A stretch of 64,000 nucleotides of DNA, taken from assembly GCA_002686265.1 (NCBI GenBank), contig NZBA01000054.1, forward strand, positions 1 through 64,000, given 5' to 3'. Under the pieces are notes generated by a model, which worked only from the letters and a program-made list of their open reading frames with translations, did no database searches and was not told the origin of the DNA. Below, piece after piece: positions 26,655 to 35,843 of this stretch (its first letter is position 1; each line of letters starts with the position of its first letter). Made by a program: the position numbers and the translations under genes. The stretch is from Planctomycetota bacterium. Its GTDB lineage: Bacteria; Planctomycetota; UBA1135; GCA-002686595.

Positions 26655-27065
26655 CTAGGGTTCCTGACAGTTGCAGAAGAGGTTCCCGCTGAAGCAGCCC
26701 ACGTTCAGCTCACAGAACCGGTCGTCGTGAGGGATGCCGTCGCAGTCGTTGCGGGCGTCGAAGATCCCCCCACCCCAGTCGAATCCGTAAAACGAGCCTC
26801 TCTGCGTGTCGACCATGAAGCAGTTGGGCCCGTTGTAGCTCCACTGGACGATCGCGAAGCACTCCCTGCACTCCGCGCACGGGTCCTCCGCGCGGCGCCC
26901 CCTTCCATCGCTCTCGAAGATGGGCGCGACGCAGAACCCGCCTCCCGGCCAGACGACGTAGTCGGCTTCGCAGGGGAATCCCGTACAGCCATCGCTCTTG
27001 GGAGCGGGAGCCGGACGGCTCGGAGACCAGGCGATGAGGGCCAGAGTGAGCCCAGCGAGCTTCAA
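26655..27065 (-). CDS. Cys-rich secreted hypothetical protein
   Basis: The 136-aa product has a short hydrophobic N-terminal signal (MKLAGLTLALIAWSP), then 12 cysteines, an even number, in a Gly/Trp/Asp-rich body that includes CAECREC and ends in FCNCQEP. This suggests an exported, disulfide-stabilised small domain. I recognise no family. It sits 15 bp downstream of another exported protein on the same strand and may be co-transcribed with it. Confidence 0.6.
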   Translation of the reverse strand: MKLAGLTLALIAWSPSRPAPAPKSDGCTGFPCEADYVVWPGGGFCVAPIFESDGRGRRAEDPCAECRECFAIVQWSYNGPNCFMVDTQRGSFYGFDWGGGIFDARNDCDGIPHDDRFCELNVGCFSGNLFCNCQEP

Positions 27066-27080
27066 GGTCGGCTGCGTGAC

Positions 27081-27869
27081 CTACCTCGGTGACCGGGCGG
27101 GGGTCCCCAGGACTCCGAGAGCCCGTGCGTAGAGCTGGTCGAGCTCCTGGGACTCCGGCGCCGTGAGTGGCGGGAGGGTCTCGTCGAAGTACGCCGACCG
27201 GACGCGTTCGGTAGCCCGATCGTAGGCAGGGAACTCCCCCTTGAAGAAGGCGAAGCGGGCCCGGTCCGCGGCGAAGACGTGCTCCTCGGGAGACGAGGAA
27301 CGCAGGCTGAAGCCCCCGCGGGCAGCGAGCTCGTCGGGATCGCCGTAGTCGGCCCGGCCCTCGGCTCGGAGGATCGTGGCGATGCAGCGTGAGGCCAGAG
27401 ACCGCTCGGCCATCGCCCGGCCCCGGGGGACGAAGGTGTCGGGTACGGGCCCCGTGTCCGTGAATCGCAGGTAGCCCTCGTAGGCCCGCAAGAGTACCTG
27501 GAGCCGCTCCTCCCGACTCATCCCGCTGCCGTCCTGCTCCCGCCCCGGTTCCGCGAGCAGCGCCTCCCCTATCATCGCCTCCTCCAGCATCGCCTCGGCC
27601 CCAACGGGCTCTCCGTCTGCCGCCCTCTCCGGCACCCTCCGCTCGGGACTCGAAGGACTCACAGCAGGCGGCGCATCGAGAACCTGCAGCGTCCCCTCGA
27701 CTCGGCCAGCCGCCCCCGCGGGGAGTGCCTCGACGACCCTCCCGGATGCCCTCCCCAGGTCGTCACCGAGCACGCTGGAGAGCCAGGTGATCACGCCGAC
27801 CAGCGACGCCAGGGCCAGGCCGACGAGGACCGGGGGCCCCAAGCGCGCCATGCGAGTGGGAGCAGCCAT
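27081..27869 (-). CDS. Membrane-anchored hypothetical protein
   Basis: The 262-aa product has an N-terminal hydrophobic helix (about residues 12-33), a low-complexity Ala/Pro/Glu-rich linker, and a C-terminal alpha-helical domain (about residues 115-262, from SREERLQVLLRAYEGYLRFT onward). No known family was recognised. The ordered, non-repetitive C-terminal half and its immediate neighbour support it as real. It shares strand with the Cys-rich gene. Confidence 0.55.
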   Translation of the reverse strand: MAAPTRMARLGPPVLVGLALASLVGVITWLSSVLGDDLGRASGRVVEALPAGAAGRVEGTLQVLDAPPAVSPSSPERRVPERAADGEPVGAEAMLEEAMIGEALLAEPGREQDGSGMSREERLQVLLRAYEGYLRFTDTGPVPDTFVPRGRAMAERSLASRCIATILRAEGRADYGDPDELAARGGFSLRSSSPEEHVFAADRARFAFFKGEFPAYDRATERVRSAYFDETLPPLTAPESQELDQLYARALGVLGTPARSPR

Positions 27870-28249
27870 GCGAGCTTCTCCAGAGACGAATCTACCTGCT
27901 CTCTACCTGCTCATGACGAACTCGATCCAGGAAACCGCCCCGTCGTCGCGGGCCGGCGCTTCGGTATCGCACGAACCTACCGTGGGAGAGCGACTTGTGT
28001 CGTTCGTCACCCCGCCGACAGGGCGGTGCCGCGCACGAATCCCACGGCCCGCCCTCCCGGCGTCTCGCCCCCTGTCCCCACGCGACACGCCGGAGGGCTC
28101 CGGCGGGCTCCCCTGCGAGGCCGCCACGCCCCGCACGCCCGCGAGGACCAGGGGCTCGGCGGAGGGCTTCGCTGTCCCTGTCCCAAGCGGATGCAGACCG
28201 AACGTCTGGCGCGGACGGGCCACCGTCGGGAGACGGACCTGGATCCGGG
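27870..28249. other. Gene-free gap of about 380 bp
   Basis: I see no supported gene here. The only structure is an exact 11-bp tandem repeat TCTACCTGCTC at 27891-27901 and 27902-27912 just before the start of the minus-strand gene ending at 27081. Open frames crossing the gap are Arg/Pro/Gly-rich shadows. Confidence 0.5.
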
Positions 28250-29737
28250 TCAGGGCTGGGCGGCCACCAGGCCGCGCTCGACCAGTTCGGCCCGCAGGAT
28301 CGGATCGGGCGCGTCCTCGCGCCACGGCGCGGGGTGGTAGGCGTCCCGCGCGTGGGCGATCCAGGCGAACCACTCCTCCCCGGCGGCCCGCAGGATCGCC
28401 GCGGCCTCGGCGTCGGCCGAGGAGGGCTCGAGGCTCCCAGGTCCCGCCGTCCTGCGGTCGCGCAGATGCTCGCGCCAGCCGTCGCCGGGCGGGTTGCGCT
28501 CGCCGAACCACGAATGCGCCAGGCTGGGAGGACCCTCACTCCCCGGTCGCGTGCGCAGGAAACTGTAGGTGGCGTCCCGGGCGGAGAAGCCCTCGGACAA
28601 CCCAAGGGAGGAGAAGGCGTGCTCGCGGACCGCGGCGGCGCCCGGGCGGCCGGCGGCGAGCTGCGAGATGCCGTGCATGCCCGGGGGCTTGGGGATCTCC
28701 GACAGCTCCAGGAGGGTCGGCGCGAGGTCGAGGGTGCTCGCGAGGGCCTCGATGTTGCGCCCGCGCTCGACGTCCGCCGCGGCCGCCGGGCGCAGGATCC
28801 ACGGGACGTGGACGTCCACGTCGGAGAGGGTGCCGCCGTCGAGCAGGAGACCCGACTCCCCGAAGCCGATCCCGAAGCTGCCGACGACGCAGACGGTCGT
28901 CCTCTCCCAGCGCCCGATCCCCCTCAGGCGGTTGAAGAGGCGGCCGAGCCGCTCGTCGAGCTGGCGCAGGGCGCCGTCGTAGCTGGCCTCGTACTCGGCG
29001 AGAGTCTGAAGGCGCCCGTCGCTCGCTCGCCAGACGTCGTTCGCGATGGCGAAGAAGGAGCGTGCGGCTTCGGTCACCGGCGGGACGAACGCGAGCTCGG
29101 CGCGCGGCTCGAAGTAGCCCGCCCAGCGGGGCTCCGCCTCCGACCAGGCGCGGCCGAGGTCCCCGAGGGTCAGGTAGGCGAACCAGTCGCGGTCCTCGTC
29201 CTGCCCGCGTAGCCAGCGCATGAAGCGCCCGGTCACTCCCTCGAAGCCGAAGTTCGGCGTGTCGCCCGTGCGACCCTCGGTGAAGCCGTGGAACTCCTCG
29301 AATCCGGTGTCGAATCCGAACAGGTCGGAAACGCGTGGGTGGTCGACGAAGGCGGCGGTCGCGTAGCCCGACGCGAGGTACTCCACGGCCAGGCGCGGGA
29401 CGGAGCGCGGGATGAGCCAGTCGTTCACCAATGCGAAGCGCGAGCCGTCTGGGAGCAGTGGCCGGCGGGCGAGGCGGGGATCGCAGCCGGTGAGCAGGGC
29501 GACGTGCGCCGGGATCACCTCGGGGGCGGCGGAGAAGGTCTGGGTGAAGCGCAGGCCCTCGGCCGCCAGACGCTCGAGCTCGGGCGTGGTCTCGCGGTCG
29601 TAGCCGAGGCCACTGACGTGGTCTGCGCGCAGGTCGTCGATGGCGATCACGAGGACGCCGCGCCCCTCCCTGGGCGGCGGCGAGCACGCCGTCGCGCCGA
29701 GCGCGAAGGCGGCGATCAGCAGAGGGCCGGCTCTCAT
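28250..29737 (-). CDS. Sulfatase-fold protein lacking the formylglycine residue
   Basis: The 495-aa product, probably an exported lipoprotein (Cys18 after a hydrophobic signal), has the alkaline phosphatase-superfamily layout: metal-binding DD at 34-35, the ETTPELERLAAEGLRFTQTF segment and PAHVALLTG. The sulfatase C/S-x-P-x-R motif is here V74-I-P-A-H78, so neither formylglycine nor a hydroxyl nucleophile is possible at that position. It may be inactive or use a different mechanism. The ATG at 29737 places the signal peptide at the N-terminus. Confidence 0.8.
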   Translation of the reverse strand: MRAGPLLIAAFALGATACSPPPREGRGVLVIAIDDLRADHVSGLGYDRETTPELERLAAEGLRFTQTFSAAPEVIPAHVALLTGCDPRLARRPLLPDGSRFALVNDWLIPRSVPRLAVEYLASGYATAAFVDHPRVSDLFGFDTGFEEFHGFTEGRTGDTPNFGFEGVTGRFMRWLRGQDEDRDWFAYLTLGDLGRAWSEAEPRWAGYFEPRAELAFVPPVTEAARSFFAIANDVWRASDGRLQTLAEYEASYDGALRQLDERLGRLFNRLRGIGRWERTTVCVVGSFGIGFGESGLLLDGGTLSDVDVHVPWILRPAAAADVERGRNIEALASTLDLAPTLLELSEIPKPPGMHGISQLAAGRPGAAAVREHAFSSLGLSEGFSARDATYSFLRTRPGSEGPPSLAHSWFGERNPPGDGWREHLRDRRTAGPGSLEPSSADAEAAAILRAAGEEWFAWIAHARDAYHPAPWREDAPDPILRAELVERGLVAAQP

Positions 29738-29804
29738 GGGTGCAGCATCTCCCACGGGCGAGGTCGGGGCAAGGACGCTCCGCGCCAAGGGTACGCCCGC
29801 GGCC

Positions 29805-30646
29805 TCAGGGAGAGGCGGCGACCGCGGCCTCGAAGGTCAGCGCGTCGTCACCCGCACGCCCGGTGCGGACGATCACCGCCAGGCTGCGCTTCGGCGTGAC
29901 CGTGCGGGGCTCGCCGCCGTTGAGGATCGAGGTCAGGCCGCCGGCGGCCTCGACGAGGTCGTCATCGAGCAACACCCGCCGGCCGGCGGGTCGCTCGGCG
30001 TCGATGCGGATCGTCCCCTTCTCCGCGTCGAGCTGCGCCTCGATCAACCCGGGCGAGGGCGTCCCCGCGCACCAGAGCCAGTGGAACTGCCGTTTCCAGG
30101 CCAGCGCCGGCTGCCACAGCAGCCGCCGCGGCCTCGCCTCGCGCTCGCGATCGGAGATCCGCTCGAGCAGGGCCCTCATCCCTCCCGGCGGAGAGGAATG
30201 GCCGCGGCCGGGCTCCTCCCAGTACTCGAAGTCGAATCCGTCCCAGCGCTCGCGGGCCGCCGCCATGCGCCCGGCGGCGCGGCGGCTGGCGTCCGGCGCG
30301 TCTCGCCGCCGACGAGGAACATCCCGCGCCCCTCGTCCTCCCACAGGGACTGCTCACCCTCGCCCTTGTCGAGCTTGGGGCCCCTTGCCGCCAGATCCAA
30401 GACCATCTTGCGCCAGCGCGCGGCCTCGCGCGCGCTGAGCTCACCGTGGGCCTCGAGACGCGCGAGGATCTCGTCCCGGAGGCCCTCGTCCTCACCGCCG
30501 CGCGGGTCGAGGGACAGGTGCTCCTCCACGAGCGCCTTTCCCTCGCGCTGGGACAGGCGCTCCTGCACGCCGTAGGCCACCGCCGCGGGGGCCGAGACGA
30601 GGAGCGTGGTGAGCAGAGCGGCACGCGAGAGGGAGCGCACGCCCAT
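29805..30646 (-). pseudogene. Broken exported alpha/beta-hydrolase-like gene (frameshift with apparent core deletion)
   Basis: From ATG 30646 the frame encodes a signal peptide, a helical segment and the edge of a hydrolase domain (GRGMFLVGGETR). Near 30290-30310 reading must switch to the next frame, which continues through DASRRAAGRM, EEPGRGH and a Trp-rich C-terminal domain to 29805. Each half looks coherent, but the region that should hold HGGG and the nucleophile elbow is missing. The likely history is an out-of-frame internal deletion; a base error in the assembly is the alternative. Confidence 0.6.
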
Positions 30647-30841
30647 CAGCCTAGCCCACTTCCCCCGCGGGCCTTCACGCCGAGAGGAGCAATCGACCGC
30701 GGGAGGCGCTCTCGCCCTTTCGTGAAACGGAGCGGGTCGCCCGCCTCCCGGGGGGCGCCCTCCGCACTCCGGGGCGGAATCAACCGGACGGGCCCGATCG
30801 GGGGCCGTGGATCGCGACAGCCGAAGCGGTACGCTGCCGCG

Positions 30842-31831
30842 ATGCCGCTCAACGCCCAGGTGAACCTCGACTCGCCCGTGGCCCTGGCGATGCAGGCGGT
30901 GCAAACGGCCGTGCGCAGCGACCAGACCGTGCAGCAGGCCCTCGATGACCTGCGGGAGCGGCGCATCGATCATCGCATCGTCTACGTCTACGTGCTCGGC
31001 GCGGGCGGACGGCTGGAGGGCGTCCTGCCGATCCGCGCCCTGCTGCTGGCCGGAGGCGGGCAGCGGGTCGACAGGCTCATGCAGCGGCGCGTGGTCTCGG
31101 TGACCGAAACGACCTCGATGCGGGATGCCCTGGCCCTGTTCGCCTCCCAGCGTCTGCTCGCCCTACCCGTCGTCGACGGCGAGGGCCGGCTGTCAGGCGC
31201 CATCGACGTCGGAGCCTACGCCGAGGAGACGATCGAGCTGGCCGAGCGCCAGCGCCTGTGGGATCTGTTCCAGATGATGGGTGTCTCGGTCGCCAGCGCT
31301 CCCCTCGACGGCGTCGCCTCCGGCTTCCGGATGCGCATCCCCTGGCTGGCGGTCAACTTGGTGGGCGGGCTGGCCTGCGCACTGATCGCCGCCTCCCACG
31401 AGGAGCTGCTGGTGCAGGCCGTCGCCGCGGCGACCTTCATCCCGCTCGTGCTGACCCTGGCGGAAGCGGTCTCGATGCAGGCCATGACCCTCTCCCTGCA
31501 GCTCCTGCACGGCGCTGGCGTTCCCTGGGCGAGCGTCCGCCGACGCGTCGCCGTCGAGGCTCGCACGGCCCTCGTCCTGGGCGCCACCTGCGGCACGTGC
31601 GTGGCGGGCGCGGCTACCCTCCTCGACCCCGAGGCCGCCCTCGCCCTGCCCCTGCTGGCGAGCGTCACCGCGGTCATGATCCTGGCCGCCCTGCTCGGCG
31701 CCGGCCTGCCGGTCCTCTTGCACGCGACGCACCTCGACCCGCGCATCGCCGCCGGACCGGTGGTGCTGATGGGAACCGACGTGATCGCCATGGCGACCTA
31801 CCTCGCCCTGACGGCCGCCTGGCTCGCGTGA
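30842..31831 (+). CDS. MgtE-type magnesium transporter, N-domain missing
   Basis: The 329-aa product has two CBS-like repeats (about residues 25-140) followed by a membrane domain of five hydrophobic segments, ending in DPRIAAGPVVLMGTDVIAMATY, which matches the MgtE pore signature with its conserved Asp. MgtE imports Mg2+, with cytosolic N and CBS domains sensing Mg2+. The cytosolic N domain of about 130 aa is absent, which would alter gating. The true start is the ATG at 30842. Confidence 0.85.
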   Translation: MPLNAQVNLDSPVALAMQAVQTAVRSDQTVQQALDDLRERRIDHRIVYVYVLGAGGRLEGVLPIRALLLAGGGQRVDRLMQRRVVSVTETTSMRDALALFASQRLLALPVVDGEGRLSGAIDVGAYAEETIELAERQRLWDLFQMMGVSVASAPLDGVASGFRMRIPWLAVNLVGGLACALIAASHEELLVQAVAAATFIPLVLTLAEAVSMQAMTLSLQLLHGAGVPWASVRRRVAVEARTALVLGATCGTCVAGAATLLDPEAALALPLLASVTAVMILAALLGAGLPVLLHATHLDPRIAAGPVVLMGTDVIAMATYLALTAAWLA

Positions 31832-31841
31832 CGCTGGAGAG

Positions 31842-32159
31842 TCAGCTCGGCTCTACGAAACGCAAGCGCTCGACCGGCTCCCCACCCTTCAAGTGGCGCT
31901 GCACGATCTCGTCGGCGTCCTCGGCGGTGACGCGCGTATAAAAAACGCCTTCGGGATAGACGACCACGTTGACACCCTGCTCGCAGGGTCCCAGGCAGGT
32001 GCAGCCGTTGACACGCACGCGCTCGGTGAGGCCCTCGTCGAGGAGTTGGAACTGCAGCCGCTCGATCAGATCACTGGCGCCTCCGGCGCCGCACGAATCT
32101 CCCGCGCCGGGCGGGCGGTTGGCGATGCAGACGAAGACGTGGCGTTCGGGGAGGGTCAT
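31842..32159 (-). CDS. Thioredoxin-like [2Fe-2S] ferredoxin
   Basis: The 105-aa product has the shortened thioredoxin fold of (2Fe-2S) ferredoxins with ligands C11, C23, C55 and C59, and the CTCLGPCEQG turn. Similar proteins accompany hydrogenases, nitrogenase-linked or cobalamin genes, but none of these is here. Start ATG 32159. It converges with the MgtE gene. Confidence 0.88.
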   Translation of the reverse strand: MTLPERHVFVCIANRPPGAGDSCGAGGASDLIERLQFQLLDEGLTERVRVNGCTCLGPCEQGVNVVVYPEGVFYTRVTAEDADEIVQRHLKGGEPVERLRFVEPS

Positions 32160-32242
32160 GGTGCACGGAGTCCGGAAGGGAGGAGATGGGAGCGGGGATT
32201 GTGAGGAGTTGCGCGCGGAGGCTCCAGGGGGAAGGTGCCGCC

Positions 32243-33016
32243 TCAGCGCCGCAGGGCGAAGACGGCGTCGCTCGCGATCCAGCCGGAGCCGCCCTCGGGG
32301 AGCCCGATCTTGACCCAGTCCGGGAGCCGATCGAGGCGCTCGACCTCGTCCCCTGGGGAGAGGGTGCCAACGCCGGGGGCGTCGCTGCGCGGCTCGCTGT
32401 GGACAGCGAAGTCGCGCTCGGCGATCACCAACAGGGGATCGTCGGCGGCGCGCGCTAGATTCCAGGTCCAGGGGATGAGGGCCAGGGCGAACCAGAGTGC
32501 GCTCGAGAGGCCGAGGCGCCTCCACGTGACGCCGCCGCGCAGAGCCTCGCCGGCCAGGCACAGGGCTAGGGGCGCGAGCGAGAGCAGGGCCAGCCAGGCG
32601 CTCTCGGAGAGGGTCAACGAGGATAGGGCGCGGTACAAGGTCGCCGAGAGATCACCGCGGTCCTGAGGCTCGAGGCCGGCCTTCAGGCGGGCGTACTCCA
32701 CGTTCCGCCAGGTCTGGGCGTCCCGCGGCCGCAGGCGCAGGGAGGCGGCGTACCAGCCGACCGCTCGCGCCCAGTCCTCGCGACGGGCGTGGACGTTGCC
32801 GAGGTTGTGGAGCAAGCGCGCACGCTCCGCCCCGCGAGGTCCGTCCTCCTCCGCGAGTAGCGCCAGCCACGCGCCGCGGGCGCTCGCGAGGTCGCCCGCC
32901 CGGTAGCTGGCGACGGCTTCGGCATCGGAAGCCACCAGGTCGGCGGCCTGGGACGCCGGTGCCGCCTGCACACAGGGCGCGGTCCACATCAGCAGGCCGA
33001 TCCACAAGCTCATCAT
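32243..33016 (-). CDS. batE: BatE-like protein (TPR plus SH3-like domain)
   Basis: The 257-aa product has a signal peptide, TPR-like repeats (about residues 35-110, LLHNLGNVHARREDWARAVGWY), two hydrophobic segments (about 130-190) and a C-terminal SH3-like domain (WVKIGLPEGGSGWI). This matches BatE, the last gene of Bat operons. It begins 2 bp from the batD stop. In Bacteroides fragilis, Bat proteins affect aerotolerance, although the mechanism is unclear. Confidence 0.85.
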   Translation of the reverse strand: MMSLWIGLLMWTAPCVQAAPASQAADLVASDAEAVASYRAGDLASARGAWLALLAEEDGPRGAERARLLHNLGNVHARREDWARAVGWYAASLRLRPRDAQTWRNVEYARLKAGLEPQDRGDLSATLYRALSSLTLSESAWLALLSLAPLALCLAGEALRGGVTWRRLGLSSALWFALALIPWTWNLARAADDPLLVIAERDFAVHSEPRSDAPGVGTLSPGDEVERLDRLPDWVKIGLPEGGSGWIASDAVFALRR

Positions 33017-33018
33017 CC

Positions 33019-34788
33019 CTAGAAGCCTCCTTCCATCGCCCGCTGGGCGGTCGCGATCAGGCGTGCGACTTCGAGGGGAGCGTCGTCACCATTCCAGTGA
33101 CGCACCTCGAGCTCCTCCAGGACATCCGCCAGCTCGCGCGCCCCGTCCTCGGGCGGCGGGCCGGCCTGTTCGACAGCCAGACGGCGCACGAAGGCAACCG
33201 GATCGCCGCCCTCCCAGGCCTCGGGCGCCCGGCCCGTGCGGGCGGCCAGGAAGCGGTGCACCGCGGCCGCCTGTCTTCCAGCGCTTGGCGCGTCGCGCAA
33301 GTCGCGGGCGAGCCGGCGGCACGCACCGCGGCGTGCCCGCGCCCGCTCGGAGTCGGGGTCGCCCCCCCGCCGCACGGCGGCGCGTGCGACGAGCCAGGCC
33401 AGGACGACCGACAGCGCCGCCGCGCCGATCGCTCCCGCTCCCGGCCCGCGCGCGGCGCTCGACCTCTCGGGCGCGGTTTGGATGTCGGTCAAGGCCAGGG
33501 TCCGTGCATTCGAGCCCTCGGCCGCCGCAAGGGCGGAGGCGTTCTCAAGGGCCCTCACGCGGATCGCAATCGGCTCGGTCGCGACCGTGGTGTAGGCGCC
33601 GGCGGCGGGATCGAAGACACTCAGAGGAAGCGCGGGGATCTCGGTCACCTCGGCGGAGATCGGCGCCAGGTCGTACACGACGCGCCTGCGATCCCCGGAG
33701 AAGCGGTCGGTAGTTCCGTAGAGCCGGAAGCGATCGAAGGCCTCCATGCGCGAGGGGTCTGGCGGCTCGACGAACTCGAGGTTCGCGTCCCCGAACCACT
33801 CGACCGAGAGCTTGATCGAATCACCGGCGTCCACGTCGCGCCGGTCGACGCTGGCAAGAGCTCGCACGCTGCCCACGGCCCCGGAGAAGTCGAGAGGCCG
33901 CCCCTCCTCGGGCAGGGGCGCGACCTCGAGCTCGAAGGCCGGGAAGCCCACGTGGTAGGTCTCCTTGCGCGTGTCGAAGAACCCGCTCCCAACGAAGCCG
34001 AACTCGAGGAAGCTCTCGGGGAAGGAGAGCGGCCCGGGCCGCGTGGCGACGAAAGTGCGCCGCAGCTGCAGCACCCGGAACGGCCTGCCGCGGACCTCCT
34101 GGCGGCCGAGGTCGCGCACGTCGATGCGGCCGCTGGAGTTCAGGTTGACTTGGATGAGCTTCGAGCGCGTGGCGGCCGTCGGGGAATCGACCTCCAGAGT
34201 CCCCGGCAACTCACCCCACCAGGGCAGAACCAAGTTGGCCATGTTCACCTTCTGGTCGATGCCGAGATCCCAACCCAGGCGCAGGTCGACCACGAAGGGC
34301 TGGCCCTCGTGGACACGCTCGGGGCGCTCGGCGAGCTCGAGGTAGCCGAGCTCCATGCCGTGCATGTCCGCGACGACCTTGAGAGTCAGCTCGCGCGTGA
34401 ACAGATCGCCGCCATCGACCGTCAGGCGCATGGGCGGGATCGTGTACTCCCCCACCGCCGCCGGCCGCAGGACGACCTTCCAGGAGATGCTGCGGGAGAT
34501 CGTGCGCCGGCGGTTCGACCACTCCTGGGAGACGGAGACACTGGGGCCGGCAACGCCCTCGACGGCGAGGCCGTCCACTCGAGGCACATCCGCGAGCCGG
34601 GCGTCCTTCACGCCCGCGACGACGACCTCGACGCTGACGGTCGAGCCGAGCTTGGCCACTCCCGTGGAGAGCTGGGCCGTGACCCGCGGTCCGCTCTGAG
34701 CCCAAGCGGCGGAAGCCGTCACCGACAGGCAGGCCGCCAAGGCTGTCGCTGCACACCAGGGTGTTCGTTGTCCTGTTCTCATCACCAA
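33019..34788 (-). CDS. batD: BatD-like protein
   Basis: The 589-aa product has a signal peptide, an extracellular region of several Ig-like beta domains, one membrane helix (about residues 455-480) and a cytoplasmic helical tail. The early AQLSTGVAKLGSTVSVEVVV and PWWGELPG segments match BatD. BatD is thought to be a membrane component of the Bat complex. It overlaps the batC stop by 7 bp. Confidence 0.88.
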   Translation of the reverse strand: MVMRTGQRTPWCAATALAACLSVTASAAWAQSGPRVTAQLSTGVAKLGSTVSVEVVVAGVKDARLADVPRVDGLAVEGVAGPSVSVSQEWSNRRRTISRSISWKVVLRPAAVGEYTIPPMRLTVDGGDLFTRELTLKVVADMHGMELGYLELAERPERVHEGQPFVVDLRLGWDLGIDQKVNMANLVLPWWGELPGTLEVDSPTAATRSKLIQVNLNSSGRIDVRDLGRQEVRGRPFRVLQLRRTFVATRPGPLSFPESFLEFGFVGSGFFDTRKETYHVGFPAFELEVAPLPEEGRPLDFSGAVGSVRALASVDRRDVDAGDSIKLSVEWFGDANLEFVEPPDPSRMEAFDRFRLYGTTDRFSGDRRRVVYDLAPISAEVTEIPALPLSVFDPAAGAYTTVATEPIAIRVRALENASALAAAEGSNARTLALTDIQTAPERSSAARGPGAGAIGAAALSVVLAWLVARAAVRRGGDPDSERARARRGACRRLARDLRDAPSAGRQAAAVHRFLAARTGRAPEAWEGGDPVAFVRRLAVEQAGPPPEDGARELADVLEELEVRHWNGDDAPLEVARLIATAQRAMEGGF

Positions 34789-35843
34789 TCCCTCTCCACG
34801 CGCTGGCGTCGGTTCTGATAGAGCCGCGCCTTGACCTCCTCACCCTGTTCCTCGTGCTCGGCGAGCTTGTCCAACATGCGCTGCCCCTCCTCGCGCGTCA
34901 GGTAGATCTCCTGCGGATCGGCCGAGCCGGCCTCCTCGCCGTCGCCCTCGGTCTCCTCGTCCTCCTCGGCGGACGGCTCCTCCTCGGGGTGCTCCTCCCC
35001 TTCCTGCCCGGTCTCGCCCCGCGAGTCCTCGTCGCCCTCGCCGTTCTCGGCCTGTTGCTCTCCGCCCTCGCTGGGCTCGCCCTCCTGCTCTTCGCCCTCG
35101 GATTCCTCCTCGGAGTCCTCCTCGGAGTCCTGCTGCTGTTGCTGCTGCTCCTCTCGCCGGCGCTGTTGTTCCTCCAGCCAGCGCAGGCGACGCTGCACGA
35201 GCTCGACGTTGGCGCGCGTGTCCGCGTCGCGCCAGTCCGCGCGCAGGCGCTCGACGAGGTGCCCGCGAGCGCGCAGGTACGCCTCGCGCGCCTCGGCCAG
35301 GAGATCGGGCTGCTCGCCGTCGACAGGGGGCGGCTCGCCGATCAAGCCGGGGCGTGCGGCGGGCTGCTCGAGGATCCGTGCGCGCCACTGCTCCCCCTGC
35401 AGGAAGGCCGTGACGCCCAGGTCGTAGGTGGCAGCCAGGCGCAGGCTTCCCCGACCGCCCAGGCTGCGCGCCAGGCCGAAGCCGCGCTGAGCCCCACCAG
35501 CGTCCTGGGCTTCGAGGCGCACGAGGCCGCGGGCGAAGAAGAGCTCTCCACGCACAGGCTCGGGCAAGGCGCACAGCCCCAGTTGCTCCAGCACGGGAGC
35601 ACAGAAGTCGACCGCCGGAGCCAGAACGCGCGAGCCCTGCTCCTCCAGGCTGGTCCGCCAGCGCTCGAAGGCCGTCGGGGACAGCAATTCGTCCGCCAGG
35701 GCCGTCGCCTTCTCGAACTCCCCCGCCTCGGTCCAACGCTCGATGCGCGCGAGTCCCTCGGCCAGGTCGGGCGTCTCGCCGCCGACGTCCCCGGCCCGGA
35801 CGAACAGCAGCGGCAGCGCGAGCAAGGCGAGTGACGAGTTCAT
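34782..35843 (-). CDS. batC: BatC-like protein with acidic low-complexity tail
   Basis: The 353-aa product has a signal-like N-terminus, TPR-like helices (about residues 20-220) and a long Glu/Gln/Gly-rich tail (about 225-320) that is strongly acidic, followed by a short helix ending QNRRQRVERDW. TPR-plus-acidic-tail is typical of BatC. It overlaps batB by 4 bp (35840-35843) and batD by 7 bp. Confidence 0.82.
   Translation of the reverse strand: MNSSLALLALPLLFVRAGDVGGETPDLAEGLARIERWTEAGEFEKATALADELLSPTAFERWRTSLEEQGSRVLAPAVDFCAPVLEQLGLCALPEPVRGELFFARGLVRLEAQDAGGAQRGFGLARSLGGRGSLRLAATYDLGVTAFLQGEQWRARILEQPAARPGLIGEPPPVDGEQPDLLAEAREAYLRARGHLVERLRADWRDADTRANVELVQRRLRWLEEQQRRREEQQQQQQDSEEDSEEESEGEEQEGEPSEGGEQQAENGEGDEDSRGETGQEGEEHPEEEPSAEEDEETEGDGEEAGSADPQEIYLTREEGQRMLDKLAEHEEQGEEVKARLYQNRRQRVERDW

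Noticed and set aside
27787-28935. Plus-strand 382-codon frame over the gene-free gap
   Set aside because: Arg/Pro/Gly-rich, without motifs; typical shadow of high-GC sequence on the other strand.
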